A stretch of DNA of 64,000 nt from assembly GCA_023053545.1 (NCBI GenBank), contig JAKZAN010000132.1:1-64000 (forward strand), in the 5' to 3' direction. Below are positions 11,245 to 21,259 of this stretch, piece after piece. Made by a program: the position numbers and the translations under genes. Position 1 is the first letter of the stretch, and each line of letters starts with the position of its first letter. This stretch comes from Lepidurus packardi (taxonomy: Eukaryota > Arthropoda > Branchiopoda > Notostraca > Triopsidae). The notes beneath the pieces were generated by a model. It did not search any database, was not told where the DNA came from, and worked only from the letters and a program-made list of their open reading frames with translations.

Positions 11245-11770
11245 ATGCAATCTTAGGAAGTGTTGAAAGTAAAGGAGTACCGGGACTTCGTGAGTTCCAA
11301 TGCACAGAAAATAGTAGGCATTCTTGAGGACTTGCAGAAAGTACTTCCCAATATGCAAGATATCTCTCCTGGCGCAGTGGAGAAATATGCCCAATGTACC
11401 AAATACCATCAAAATTAGATCGATCGAACCAACATAAAAATGAAGTGTAGATAGCTAGTTGCTTTAGAAGCTTACCGAAAATATGGATCATATGGAGACT
11501 ATAGCCAAATTCATGAGCAGCTTTACGTGTCCAGAAGCTGTGTGGCTGTACACCAGACTTGAAAAGGTCTACCTCATCCAGAACATCACGCGGCGGACTA
11601 TAGCGAAACCTTAAGTAACCCTGCAGAATCTCATCGAAGTGCAGACTCTCTGGTACACCTTTCATATCATATTTCTAGGTAAATTAACGTGGTCTTGGAA
11701 GAATGACAGGAAACTCTGTATTGAGAACGAGACTAAAACAAGAAAGTAGAAAATACGCACATGTGGCTGA
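11245..11770 (+). CDS. Hypothetical helical protein (156 aa)
   Basis: Two exons are joined over a 55-nt GT-AG intron (11396-11450), giving 156 residues that end at UGA 11768-11770. Exon 2 has a well formed helical sequence (LLEKLTENMDHMETIAKFMS) and the aromatic stretch EAVWLYTRLEKVYLI. The last 30 residues (after IIFLG) look less protein-like, and an undetected 3' intron is possible. No family is recognised. Its stop codon is one base from the stop codon of the convergent C2 gene. Confidence 0.6.
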
Positions 11771-11771
11771 T

Positions 11772-12524
11772 TCACTCATAATACTGCTTCAGATCAAATT
11801 TCAGCATGCCTACTGACTTTCCGTTGGCTTTCAGGTCTACACTGTAATTGCGGTCATCTTTGAACTCCTCCATCTTGTGTACAGCGCTCCCGACAATATC
11901 GTCCTGCCCCAATAGCTATTTGTCCAGCACAGTGAAGTAGATTGTATCGTCTTTGCGCACGTTTTCGAAGATGACTACCTGGTTCCAGGTAGGGGTTTTG
12001 CCTTTCGCCACGTCTGTCTCGTGTTTTTCATTGCCGATCACTATCCTTACGACTGGTTTCATGCTACCGATTAGTTATGTATCCTTGAGAAGCTCAGCAC
12101 CCCTGATGTTAAACTTGAGGATGAGCTTCCTACTCCTCTTTTCGGGTGCCACATAAGTAGTGCCCTTCTGGTCCAGTTTGAACTGCACATCGATAACTGC
12201 AGTCAGATTCCCTTTAAAGTATAAGAAGAGTTCCATCTTTTCCTGATCGAGACATTCTATGTTGATTTTGCACTAGCCGATCAGGTACTCCTCTCCCTTT
12301 CGCAAATCATCACAGAGCCAGAAGGAGATGACTCTTTCATCCTTGAACTTGAAGAGAAATTTCTATTCCCAAGCAAACTGCTTGGACTTCTCGGTCCTGA
12401 TTGCTTTGGTTTCGAGATGCTGGTGTCCTATTTCGGCATGGAGGACAGCCTGGACGACGTCCTGGCACTCTGGGGAACGGATGAGGCAGGAACTTACACT
12501 GACGCTGAGCTCTCCTGAAACCAT
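11772..12524 (-). CDS. Double C2-domain protein (250 aa)
   Basis: A single exon of 250 codons holds two C2-like beta sandwiches. The second, C-terminal one is the clearer: KPVVRIVIGNEKHETDV, then GKTPTWNQVVIFENV, which is the C2 consensus Y/V-V-x-I...T-x-N/K-x-P-x-W-N-Q/E-x-F. Then comes FTVLDKELLGQDDIVGSA, the usual V-x-D-x-D strand and turn. The N-terminal copy contains FAWEEKFLFKF, with UAG at the conserved Glu of W-N-E-x-F. The second domain keeps Asp in LGQDDIVG, but the early loop lacks the canonical acidic pair, so calcium-dependent lipid binding is uncertain. No transmembrane segment is seen. It may be a cytosolic or membrane-recruited adaptor. Confidence 0.82.
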
Positions 12525-12715
12525 GGAACACAGATTGGGTGTAGATATTTAAAAGTTATATATGAGCACTGGTATCGGTCTAGATAAGGTATCATCCTAT
12601 ATCATTTATACGATATGCTTACCCAGCATTAAAAAACCATCTTCCAATAAAATAAATTGTTACGCCTTAGTCGTCTCATTGGCCTCCATAATCACCCTAA
12701 GTCACTACTATAAAC

Positions 12716-13740
12716 ATGGACCCGAATGAACAACACTCTGAGTCCAAGTCTAAGCTACCAGTCCTCAAGAAGCATTTTCTTGGGCTCGCACATACTCTCG
12801 AGAACAAACGCAAGTATCGTCGTGAAGTCAGTCTGCAGCATCAGCTCCTCGAAAATAGGGTCAACCTTCTGGCGAAAGAAAGCCAAAAGGCCCAGCAAAG
12901 CATCAAATCTAAGAAGGAAGAGCTCAAAAATCTAATTGAACTTCGCCGAAGACAATAGTCCTAAAGAAAATAAGTATTATCGCCCTCAAAACCATAACAA
13001 CTATCATGATTGTGTAGAAATAAAGACTCCAGCAGCTCAGAGAAGAGTAGCTACAGCGAATGCGCTACCAGAGCCTAACCCATAGGGGCACCCACCGAGC
13101 AAATATGGATCGATCGCGACTCAGGATCCTTGAGGACAATAGGTCGAAGTTCATCACAGGAAAAGAAGAAGAATTGACACGTATGTCAGTCAAGAAAGAA
13201 ATTTAGGACTTCTAGTTGCAGCAGAAACAGACGATAAAGTATATGATAGATATCGAAAAGGAGAAAGGACATGAGAGAATCCAGCACTTTAGGCGGTCGA
13301 AGAGTCGGGAACACGCAGTAGAGTACCATGCACGGATTAATAAGGAGGAGGATAGGTCGATCAGAAAGCTGAAAGAAATGGACACACTCGAGCTGCACGA
13401 ATCTCAGATGGTCCTGCAGGTACAGCGCAGCCAGATGGTCGAGGATAAGCTGCAGAATGCCATTGACAACGTGTCGGCACTCGCGCTGGAGGAACTAGAA
13501 AAATTTGTTCTGGACAAGCGTGGAAGGAAGTCAGCAGGCCTGAGGGTAAGCCAGTCGAAAACTAGTTTGCGGAGTAGTAGCAGCAGGATCGAGAACAAGT
13601 ACCAAGTGTATGTGAACTCGGCAATAACCAGGAGGACAAGCACTAAAGCTCTGCTGAGCGATAACTCTAGGATTTAGGCTGAGGAGTCAGCAGCGACGAC
13701 GCCGATAACAGCTCGGAGACGCAGACGGCACAAGAAGTGA
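12716..13740 (+). CDS. Basic coiled-coil protein (326 aa)
   Basis: Two exons around a 44-nt intron (12974-13017) give 326 residues ending with UGA 13738-13740. The protein is almost entirely helical, with Lys/Arg/Glu/Gln runs such as LRDQ-type repeats and EFELQQKQTIKYMIDIEKEK-like heptads, plus a Ser/Arg-rich tail ending RRRRRHKK. UAA/UAG codons occur at several Glu-like positions. No family is recognised. The gene shares a 191-bp divergent promoter region with the C2-domain gene. Confidence 0.68.
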
Positions 13741-14263
13741 TGGGAGTATGCATATTGGGATTTAATAATAATTAACAATGGCTGTGAATTGTGGGTGATA
13801 GTTAGGGACATATGTAGAAATAGAAGATGGGGTAAGAGTAAAAGATAGGAGGGAATATGTTGGGAATGAGGGGGGGGTATTAAAATTAACATGAGGCAAA
13901 TCCAAAAGCGATAAAGTACAATAATCGATGTCCAGCAAATTAAATAAAGACAGTCCTCGAATAATTGGAAGAACCCCCCCAAATAGTACTGATAAGCAGC
14001 CGTATTTAAAGGATAATCGATAACTCCTTCTCACCTTAATCTATATTTTAAAGTTGTTGTTTGGCCAATTTCCAGGAGCCAACATTTTATCCAAATATCA
14101 GCACTAACTAAAAATATTAAAAAACAGCAAAAATAACACCCATCCCCCCTTTCCTTTCGCAGTCAAATGGATTAGCACGCCAGTCTCTCCTATAATCCTT
14201 TATATTTTACTACTATTAATTTACACCCACTGCTCACAAAATCCCCACTCCTCATCAATCCCA
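13741..14263. other. Intergenic region without a recognisable gene
   Basis: This AT-rich spacer lies between two genes read to the right. It has a C8-type homopolymer near 13973 and G-runs near 13870, and TATA-like AT stretches near 14200, about 60 bases before the kinase start. Open frames on the minus strand here have low complexity (Leu/Ile/Phe/Ser) and no coding bias. I see no gene. Confidence 0.55.
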
Positions 14264-15968
14264 ATGCAACTCCCCAACAACAACCATCTCGCCACCCTCA
14301 GGAACAACAAGGAACTCCTCAGAAACAAACTCAAGGCTTCCATCAACTTTCCTCTCCTCACCCGCCGCCCTACTCCTCCCTCTTCTTACTCCGCCCAGCC
14401 TCTCACCTGCCCGACCGACTCCCGTCGTTTCACCTAGGTGTTCACGCCTGCCGAAAAAATAGGTATTGTCTTTTGATTGATTTTCCTTTTGTTCTTTTAA
14501 ATAACCACCCCTCAGGAGAAGGAATGAGCGGAATTGTGCGGAAATGCGTGGAGATCCAGACCAACAAGGTGTTCTGTGTCAAGATCTGCAAAGGCGACGA
14601 GGAGATGATCCGAATTTCGAAGAAGTGCTTCAGCATCATGAACATGATCAGCAGCGACGCGGTGATCAAGGCTAAACAGCTGTTCATCGAAGAGGAGACC
14701 CAGAGCATCTTCATGGTGATGGAGTACTGCGGGTACCCTTCGCTGCAGTCGCATATGCACGAGGGCAGCGTGAACCCAGCCCAGATCAGAAACGTAAGCC
14801 CATAGCCTTTATTCCCCCCTTAAATTGCCAATTTGGGTTGTTATTTGGACTGGTGTATTCTTTTTTAAAAAATGCTTCTACTACCGTACTGGGCTTCCAG
14901 GGATCTAACCTTTTAAAATCTTGGACTACTATAATCCTAAACGAGGAAAAAATAGATCTCTGGTGGATTTCTGTTATGTGTGAGATAGAGAATCCGTGTA
15001 GTTTCTGCTAACCTTTTAAAATCATAGTTCTATTCTTTTATGCTTTGATGGGAGATCAACTGTTTCTGTTTATCTGTTCCATCTGCAGCCAGTCTCTCTG
15101 CCGACTGCTGGCCTATCCTTTAGAAACATATCCTAGCATAGTTAAATATGTTGAAAAATCCACATAACCTAAAAATACTATGCTGTATTCTTCTATGCTC
15201 AATTTGCATTATATCTATCTCTTAGATTTTAGGATATTTTGGATCATCCCTCTCATTATACTCATACACGTCATCCTCATTCATTTATAGATACTCTACA
15301 ACATACTCGAGTCCGTCAACCACCTCCACAGCCTTGGGATCTGCCACCGCGACCTCAAGCCCCACAACATACTCTGTCTCCTCGACCACCAGGACCGCAC
15401 CCCCCTCAAAATCATAGACTTCGGCATCAGCAAACTTATCTACAATCGCAAAAAACATGTCAAAGAACAAATGTGGACAGTGACCGGCACCATCCAGTAC
15501 AAAGCACCAGAAATGTTCCTGGGCGGAGACTACGACTAGCAGGTCGACAGCTGGGCCATCGGAGTCATCGCCTACCAGCTTGTCTACAACAGACTCCCCT
15601 TCGATTCTGAGTACAAAAGCCTGTTGATTGAACAGATACTGGAAACTGATCCCGAATTCCCAGAATCTTCGAGAGCTATTTCCGATAGTGAAGAACTAAC
15701 TCTGATCATCGATTTGATGCGTTCCCTGCTGAGGAAGAGCCCTCGACAAAGATCGAGCTGCTTCGAGGCTCTGCATCACCCGTACTTCTCGAAGGAGAAT
15801 GCCAGCAAGTCCTCGAGCCATAAGAAATGGTCTGAGGATTTCCTCAACGACGAACTAGAGTCTTGGCGACTGAAAGATATGACAAACCTGGAGAACGCGT
15901 GTCTATCACCGCAACTACCACCAAGTCTGAGCTGGAAAAAGAAACAAGACAGCACTAATCTAGATTGA
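14264..15968 (+). CDS. CAMK-like serine/threonine protein kinase (384 aa)
   Basis: It is a protein kinase with all catalytic motifs. The Gly loop IGEGMSGIV lies at about residues 66-74, the ATP Lys is in FCVKICK (about 90), and the catalytic loop is HRDLKPHN (about 178-185). DFG in IIDFGISK follows, then GTIQYKAPE, and YDEQVDSWAIGVIAY with UAG at the Glu of the D-x-W-S segment. The N-terminal 60 residues are Pro/Ser-rich and unconserved; the C-terminal 70 are charged. Introns are 14463-14515 (53 nt, splitting the Gly loop) and 14794-15290 (497 nt, between the beta5 region and the helix before HRD). The second is about ten times the local norm. The CAMK assignment rests on the activation loop and is moderate. 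Confidence 0.88.
14905..15023 (+). repeat. 16-bp direct repeat inside the long kinase intron
   Basis: The 16-base word CTAACCTTTTAAAATC occurs twice in the 497-nt intron, at 14905-14920 and 15008-15023, 103 bases apart. It contains the palindromic TTTTAAAA. Such a repeat may be a protein-binding or promoter-like element, or a trace of a local duplication. No known ncRNA signature (snRNA, box C/D or H/ACA) is evident around it. Confidence 0.6.
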
Positions 15969-16344
15969 GACCCAATGTGTGAAGGTTCGTTATTGTATAG
16001 AATTATAAAAAAACTACATGCTTATTTAACTATTTCTTTTGCTTATTTGTTCTGTTACATGGGTCGAGCCGGAAGAGAAACATTCAGTCTCTCCTCCGAC
16101 TACAGTCGATGCAAGTCACTCATCTAGAGAGATAGAGAGGGGGGGGGAGTTGAAACACACTCGGATAGGATAGGATAAGAAGAAAGAAGAAGGTATTTTT
16201 GAATTGAAGAAATAAATAGCACCAGGAGTAGTATACTGCCAGCACGAAGAATAAACAATAAAAAAGAATAAATGTGTTTTCAAATAGCCACAGTCTGAGA
16301 ACATGCGCCACCCAAAATCCCACAAGTAATCTCTCTCACTCTCA
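15969..16344. other. Convergent intergenic region
   Basis: This spacer separates the 3' ends of the kinase (plus strand) and the nucleolin-like gene (minus strand). It contains a polypurine stretch with G9 near 16140 and AT-rich sequence that would serve both 3' untranslated regions. No gene or structured element is seen. Confidence 0.55.
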
Positions 16345-18033
16345 TCATAATTTCTTCACGGTTCCCTTGAACACACCGATACTGCCCTTCTTGGCATTCT
16401 TATCGTCTTCAGTCAGAACCACAGAGGCTCCACGGGACGAGCCTCCGAACCCACCACGGGCACCACCGAATCCTCCGCCGAATCCTCCACCGAATCCTCC
16501 GCGGCCTCCTCTATTCCCACCAAAGCCACCGGCTCCACCATTGTTCTTCTTATCCTCAGCCACATCAACATTAATGGGTCTGCCATCCATCTCCTCGCCT
16601 CTAAGGCCCAGAGCTGTCTTGACGGCATCGGTGTCGTAGAACTCAACGTAGCCGAATCCCTTGGGTCTCTGGGTCTCCTTATCGGTCACAATACGGGCAT
16701 CCTTGATTTCACCGCAAGAGGAGAAGAAGTCTCTCATGGAGTCGGGAGTAGCTCTGAAAGAGAGGTTTCCGACGAAGACAGTGGTAGAAGTGATGTTGTC
16801 GGGGATGGGCTTCTTTTCGAAGGGAGCAGCGGCTCTTCCTCCGGCGTTATTGTTGAAGCTGTTTCTATTTTGGTTGCCTTCATTTTGGCCTTTTCCAGCG
16901 CTCTCTTCGACCTTGATGGTTCTGCCGAACAGCTCGGTGTTGTTCAGGGAGAGGGACTTAGCTCTGGCGGATTGGGTAGTGTACTTGACGAAAGCAATAC
17001 CTCTGGACTTTCCGTCTTCCTTTCTAAGAAGTCTAACTTCAGCGATCTCACCGAACTGGCCGAAGATGTCTTGGACTTCAGTCTCTCCGACAGCCCAGGC
17101 AAGGCCAGCAACGTACGCCTCAAAGATGCCTTTAGGTTCATCAGCAAGGTGCACTTCCTTAGATTGTTTTCTGCTAGGAGCAGAGCCATCAGAGCCCTTT
17201 CTGCCGTTCTTGACAGGCTTGACTTCCTCTTCCTCTTCTTCCTCATCGCTGGAGACCTTCTTGACAGGCTTGGCAGCAGGCTTAGCGGCAGGCTTAGCCT
17301 TAACGACGGGTTTAGCTTCCTCAGACTCCTCATCAGAAGAGGGGGCCTTGACGGGGGCTTTCTTGGCGGGTGCGGGTTGTTGTTTACCCTTCACCACAGG
17401 CTTGACTTCCTCTTCACTCTCTTCCTCATCGCTGGAGACCTTCTTAGCGGGCTTCTTGGGAGCCTCAACCTTCTTGGCAGCGACAGGGGCAGGCTTAGTG
17501 GCAGCTTTAGGAGCAGGCTTGACTTCTTCAGATTCTTCATCAGAGGATTCAGCCTTGGGAGCAACCTTAGCAGCAGGCTTGGCGGCAACTGCGGGCTTGT
17601 TGTTAGCAACAGGCTTGCCATTGGTCTTGGGGGCAACCTTGACGGGAGCAGGCTCTTCAGATTCCTCATCGCTGGAAACCTTCTTAGCAACAGGCTTGAC
17701 AGGTGCCTTTGTGACCTTGGCAGGTTCGACTTTCTTGGCCTGGACGATGGGTACATCATCATCAGACTCATCAGAAGAGGCAGTCTTCTTGGAGACCTTC
17801 TTGGCTGCGGGGACGGGAGCAGGAGCGGGGGTGACCTTCTTGGCATTCTTGGCGGGAGGAGCAGGGACGGATTCTTCTTCGGAGGAAGTTTCGGGTTTCA
17901 CGACCTTCTTGGCTTTGGCCTTCTCTTGGACGACCTCCTTCTTGGCGGCAACCTTCTTGGGAGCAGGCTGGGGGGTGGACTCAGAGTCAGAGTCTTCAAC
18001 GACGACCTTGGGTGCTTGTTTGGCTTTGGACAT
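16345..18033 (-). CDS. Nucleolin-like nucleolar RNA-binding protein (562 aa)
   Basis: It has the nucleolin/NSR1 architecture. Residues 1-300 are an Ala/Lys/Pro-rich region with eight or so acidic phosphorylatable blocks of the type SSDEESEE. RRM1 is at about 304-381 (AYVAGLAW; RGIAFVKY), RRM2 at about 417-496 (VFVGNLSF as RNP2; KGFGYVEF as RNP1), and a Gly/Arg/Phe-rich tail at about 497-536 is followed by a short basic end. Such proteins act in pre-rRNA processing and nucleolar chromatin. The gene is one exon with no UAA/UAG codon although it is very Glu-rich, a sign of high expression. The start AUG 18033 opens MSKAKQAPKVV. A TATA-like TATTATATACAC lies about 80 bases upstream (RC). Stop is UGA 16345-16347. 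Confidence 0.92.
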   Translation of the reverse strand: MSKAKQAPKVVVEDSDSESTPQPAPKKVAAKKEVVQEKAKAKKVVKPETSSEEESVPAPPAKNAKKVTPAPAPVPAAKKVSKKTASSDESDDDVPIVQAKKVEPAKVTKAPVKPVAKKVSSDEESEEPAPVKVAPKTNGKPVANNKPAVAAKPAAKVAPKAESSDEESEEVKPAPKAATKPAPVAAKKVEAPKKPAKKVSSDEEESEEEVKPVVKGKQQPAPAKKAPVKAPSSDEESEEAKPVVKAKPAAKPAAKPVKKVSSDEEEEEEEVKPVKNGRKGSDGSAPSRKQSKEVHLADEPKGIFEAYVAGLAWAVGETEVQDIFGQFGEIAEVRLLRKEDGKSRGIAFVKYTTQSARAKSLSLNNTELFGRTIKVEESAGKGQNEGNQNRNSFNNNAGGRAAAPFEKKPIPDNITSTTVFVGNLSFRATPDSMRDFFSSCGEIKDARIVTDKETQRPKGFGYVEFYDTDAVKTALGLRGEEMDGRPINVDVAEDKKNNGGAGGFGGNRGGRGGFGGGFGGGFGGARGGFGGSSRGASVVLTEDDKNAKKGSIGVFKGTVKKL

Positions 18034-18284
18034 TTTTTCGGGGGAGTGTGTGTTTTGGGGGGAGTGTTGGGGTTTTTTAATTATAATTGAGAGGCAAGTA
18101 GGGTAGAGTGTATATAATAGGGTGTTGAGGGTGTTTGTTGAAGAATAATTCGAGGGTGACCATTTAGTGATCAATAAAAAATCACAACGAATATATTGGG
18201 TGGAAATATCGGATTCGGGCTAATTAACAGGGGCATGCATTTGGTGGTAGATTGCCATCCCAGTTCTACATGGTAGATACTCCA

Positions 18285-19012
18285 TCACCAACAGTGTTTA
18301 TCCTTGCTGGCCTTGGCCCGGATGTCCAGCAGCTTCTCCCTGCTCGCCTCTTTCTCCACCTCCTGCTTCGAGGTCATGTAGCTCCACATCCCCTTCTTCA
18401 CCTTCACCTCGACTACGTTCTTTTACTTCGAAATCTTTTTGGTTTTCTAAATTGAGGCTGACCCAGCTCATTATAAAAAATATTGCTATGTTTACATGTA
18501 TTTCTTAGAGTCTGCGCTGGTACTCTGCCTCCATGTCTTCTGCGGGCTTCACCAGGGTTTTCTTCCTGAACTCGTACTCCCCGAACACCGTCTGCTCCTC
18601 ACTGAATGCCTCAGTCAGCAGAATCGATTTATCGCTAATAATCAACATGATTTCCCGAGCCTACTTTTCGCCGTTTGCATGTTTGATAATTATCGAGTCA
18701 CCTGCACTATTTTTTTACTCATCAACCGTGGATCGTGGATCTTTTACCTTTTTCTAGCTATTTCTTGAACGTAGTATCCTGCCCATGGATCGACTTGCCG
18801 CTGGTCACGATCTTGCCGGGTCCCAGTTGTGGTTTGAACTCGATCTTAGTGTCTTCGTCCTTGATCTTGTCGTCAAAGATTTCCTTGAACTGTTTCTCCT
18901 CGTGAAGTCGCTCCTTCTCCTCAAGCATGTGCTGGGTGTGCTTTTCGATCTTCTCCTGGAATGTCTTCTTGAATTTGAGCTTACTGAGCCCGGTGGGGGG
19001 TTTGGAGTTCAT
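18285..19012 (-). CDS. Hypothetical conserved-looking protein (210 aa)
   Basis: Three exons read from AUG 19012 to UGA 18285-18287. The introns are 18702-18747 (46 nt) and 18447-18495 (49 nt). The N-terminal 60 residues are a charged helix. The middle holds a compact beta-like segment (GPGKIVTSGKSIHGQDTTF, then FKKELEKGDSIIIKHANGE and IMLIISDKSILL). The C-terminus is again helical and basic. UAG/UAA are read as Glu in KKELEK, GEKEAREIM and RLEEIH. The family is not recognised. The middle resembles beta-stranded G-x-G...T-x-F...L-x-x-G-D repeats found in diverse proteins, which gives no function. Confidence 0.7.
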
Positions 19013-19267
19013 GGTGCTGTAGCCTGTATTTTAAAATAGAATAACTCTCTTAACACATATTTCTGGGCATCCCTATACCCTATAAAGTTTAAATTGGGAA
19101 AAGTTCAGGAAGGAAAATGATATTTTCTATATCCTCTTTATTGCTTCTTTTCCGATCAATCAGGCTTACAAGTGAAGACCGGGAAGAGGCACTTCGTGGA
19201 TGGAAGGAATGAGATTATTAAATGATGGTTGCGGGTTATTGATTTAGATGAAAAATAGAATCTTGAG

Positions 19268-21259
19268 TCAGGCGTCCATCCTGGTCGCGTACTTCTCGTC
19301 GTTCGGGTCGTAGCAGTACTTTATGTGGGAGTGCGTGCTTGTCCCGTTGTCGTGCTACAGGAAGATATGGAGGTGGCCCTCGTTGTCAACTAACACTTCA
19401 TTCTCGATCACTCCCCCTTTCTCTAGATTCTCAAGTTCGATAAACTGCATTTTCTCGTAGTCTAGCTTGAAAACTCTTTGACTCTCTTTATTGTTCTTGG
19501 TCAGACCCCCGAGAACCAGTGCGATATTTCTGGCTATTCTCACCACCATGAACCGTCTTAGCGGAATGGGTAGCTTTAAAGGTAGGATGTCAAATCGATC
19601 CTCAGCGATCGAGTATCGTTAAATGGTATCTAGGGTTCCTCCCAAGTCTTTGTTGTTGCCTCCGAAGACGAGAATGTGATAGTCATTGATTCTACAGGCT
19701 GCGGCTTGGCTTCGGGCAGTCATCAGATTGGAGGTCTGCACCCAGCGTTGTCCGGGGATATCATAGTATTAGCTAGTCTTGAGCTGTGCCTTGATATTAG
19801 CCTCGTAGCCTCCGAACACATAGACTCTCTGGGCGTGATAGCATGTCGCAAAGAAGTTCCTGAAGGTGGCCATCTGGGCTTTGGCGAATGACAGTTTTCT
19901 GTTGGAGTGGAAGATCCTAAAGTTCTCCTCAATCGGCCCTCCTAAAAGGAAATAGGCTTTCGTCTATGGTACGAAGATGACCGAGAAATGCAAGGGGAAT
20001 CTTTTGGACTCATTGCCGTTGTCTACTTTCCACTTCAGTTTATTGATGCTGAACCTGCCGATCGAACTACCGCCGAATTCGAACCAGTAGCAGCTTTCGT
20101 GAAGGATTAACGTCGAGTCTTTGTAAAAGTTTGGCAGGTTCTTTTATTCTTTTGGGACACGACCTGCAGAGGGTTGTCGAGCAGGCGATGGATTACGTTT
20201 CGATGCCTGTGGCTGAGGAACTGGTAGTTCTTCTTCCTTGATGGGGAAGGTGGAAGGCTGGGAAGAAGCTGCGCTTACTGGTCCAGTCGATTTGAAGGTC
20301 GAGTTGAGTTTGGAGAGGTTGTTATAGTTTTGGTTGTAGAACCTAATGTACTCATTGCAAGACTTGCCTTGCTCCTTGGTGAGTGCCTCTTTCTAAAGGA
20401 AAAGTTGCTCTATCTCACAGAAGCTGGGTCTGTCACTCTCCTCGAAGCGTAGGAGGATGTCCATTACCATGACAAACTGGGAAGAGTAAACTTTACCCAT
20501 GCTCCGCATGCCTTACTTAATGAGTTCTTCCCCATTAGTTTGGGGAGTCTGGGCGTTAAAACCTGAGACTTCATTCATGGCTGCTAGTTGGAAGAGGACA
20601 AGCCCTGTAGAGAAAACATCGCTCTTGTAAATATTATGTTCGGCGTAACGGCTTTGGCCGTCAATGACATGGGCTTTCCAGAGGATAGGGCTGAGATACT
20701 GAGGAGTGCCCCGAATGGTAGCCATGGTATAGGTATTCTTTTCTTCATCGTCGAGATCGTAGATGTAGTCTTTGCTTTCACCGAAGTCGATAAGTTTGAG
20801 TTCGTTGTTAGGCAGGAGGAAGAGATTCGCGGGCTTGATGTCACGATGGCAGATGCCTCGGTTCTGCAGGAAAGCGCAGGTCGAGACGAGCGAGCAGTAC
20901 ATGGTAACCAGCTCCTTTTCTTTCCACAGCTGGTTGGCCTTTTTGCGTCTGCGGTATATATTCTCTAGGTTCATGTTCTGGTCCATGAACTCGGTGACGA
21001 TGTTGAGCCTGAAGGCGTTGTACATGGTTTATGTGAAGTAGTAGCCATAGAACTTGAGGACGTTGGGGTGGTCCTGGACCTTGACAAGCTGTACGGCTTA
21101 TTATTTATATTCGTTGAGTTTGTCGGTGTTTTTGGCCTCGATCTCCTTGAGTGCGTAGATCTTGCCGGTCTGCTTGTGGATGACCTTGTAGATCTTGGTG
21201 TGCTTTTTGCCGGAGCCGAGGAGTTCGACGCGTGTGAAGTCACCTTTCCTGAACGACAT
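19268..21259 (-). CDS. Protein kinase-kelch repeat fusion protein (663 aa)
   Basis: This single exon encodes two domains. Residues 1-300 are a protein kinase: start RVELLGSGKKHTKIYKV (Gly loop), Lys in YALKEIEAK, then NEYKEEAVQLVKVQDHPNVL with two UAA codons, one at the alpha-C Glu, then GICHRDIKPANLF, LIDFGESK and GTPQYLSP in place of APE. A linker rich in Ser/Pro/Gln follows. From about residue 430 on, kelch-type beta blades appear (VYVFGGYEANI; EYYDIPGQRWVQ; YHILVFGGNNKDLGGTLDTI; IALVLGG). Kinase-kelch fusions are known from ciliate kinomes; the substrate is unknown. The APE motif is replaced by LSP, so activity should be tested rather than assumed. Stop is UGA 19268-19270. Confidence 0.88.

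Noticed and set aside
16661-18106. Long plus-strand open frames (481 and 406 codons) opposite the nucleolin-like gene
   Set aside because: They are antisense shadows of a repetitive, GC-biased coding region; their Ser/Leu/Thr/Gly-rich sequence mirrors the Lys/Glu/Ala repeats of the real gene.
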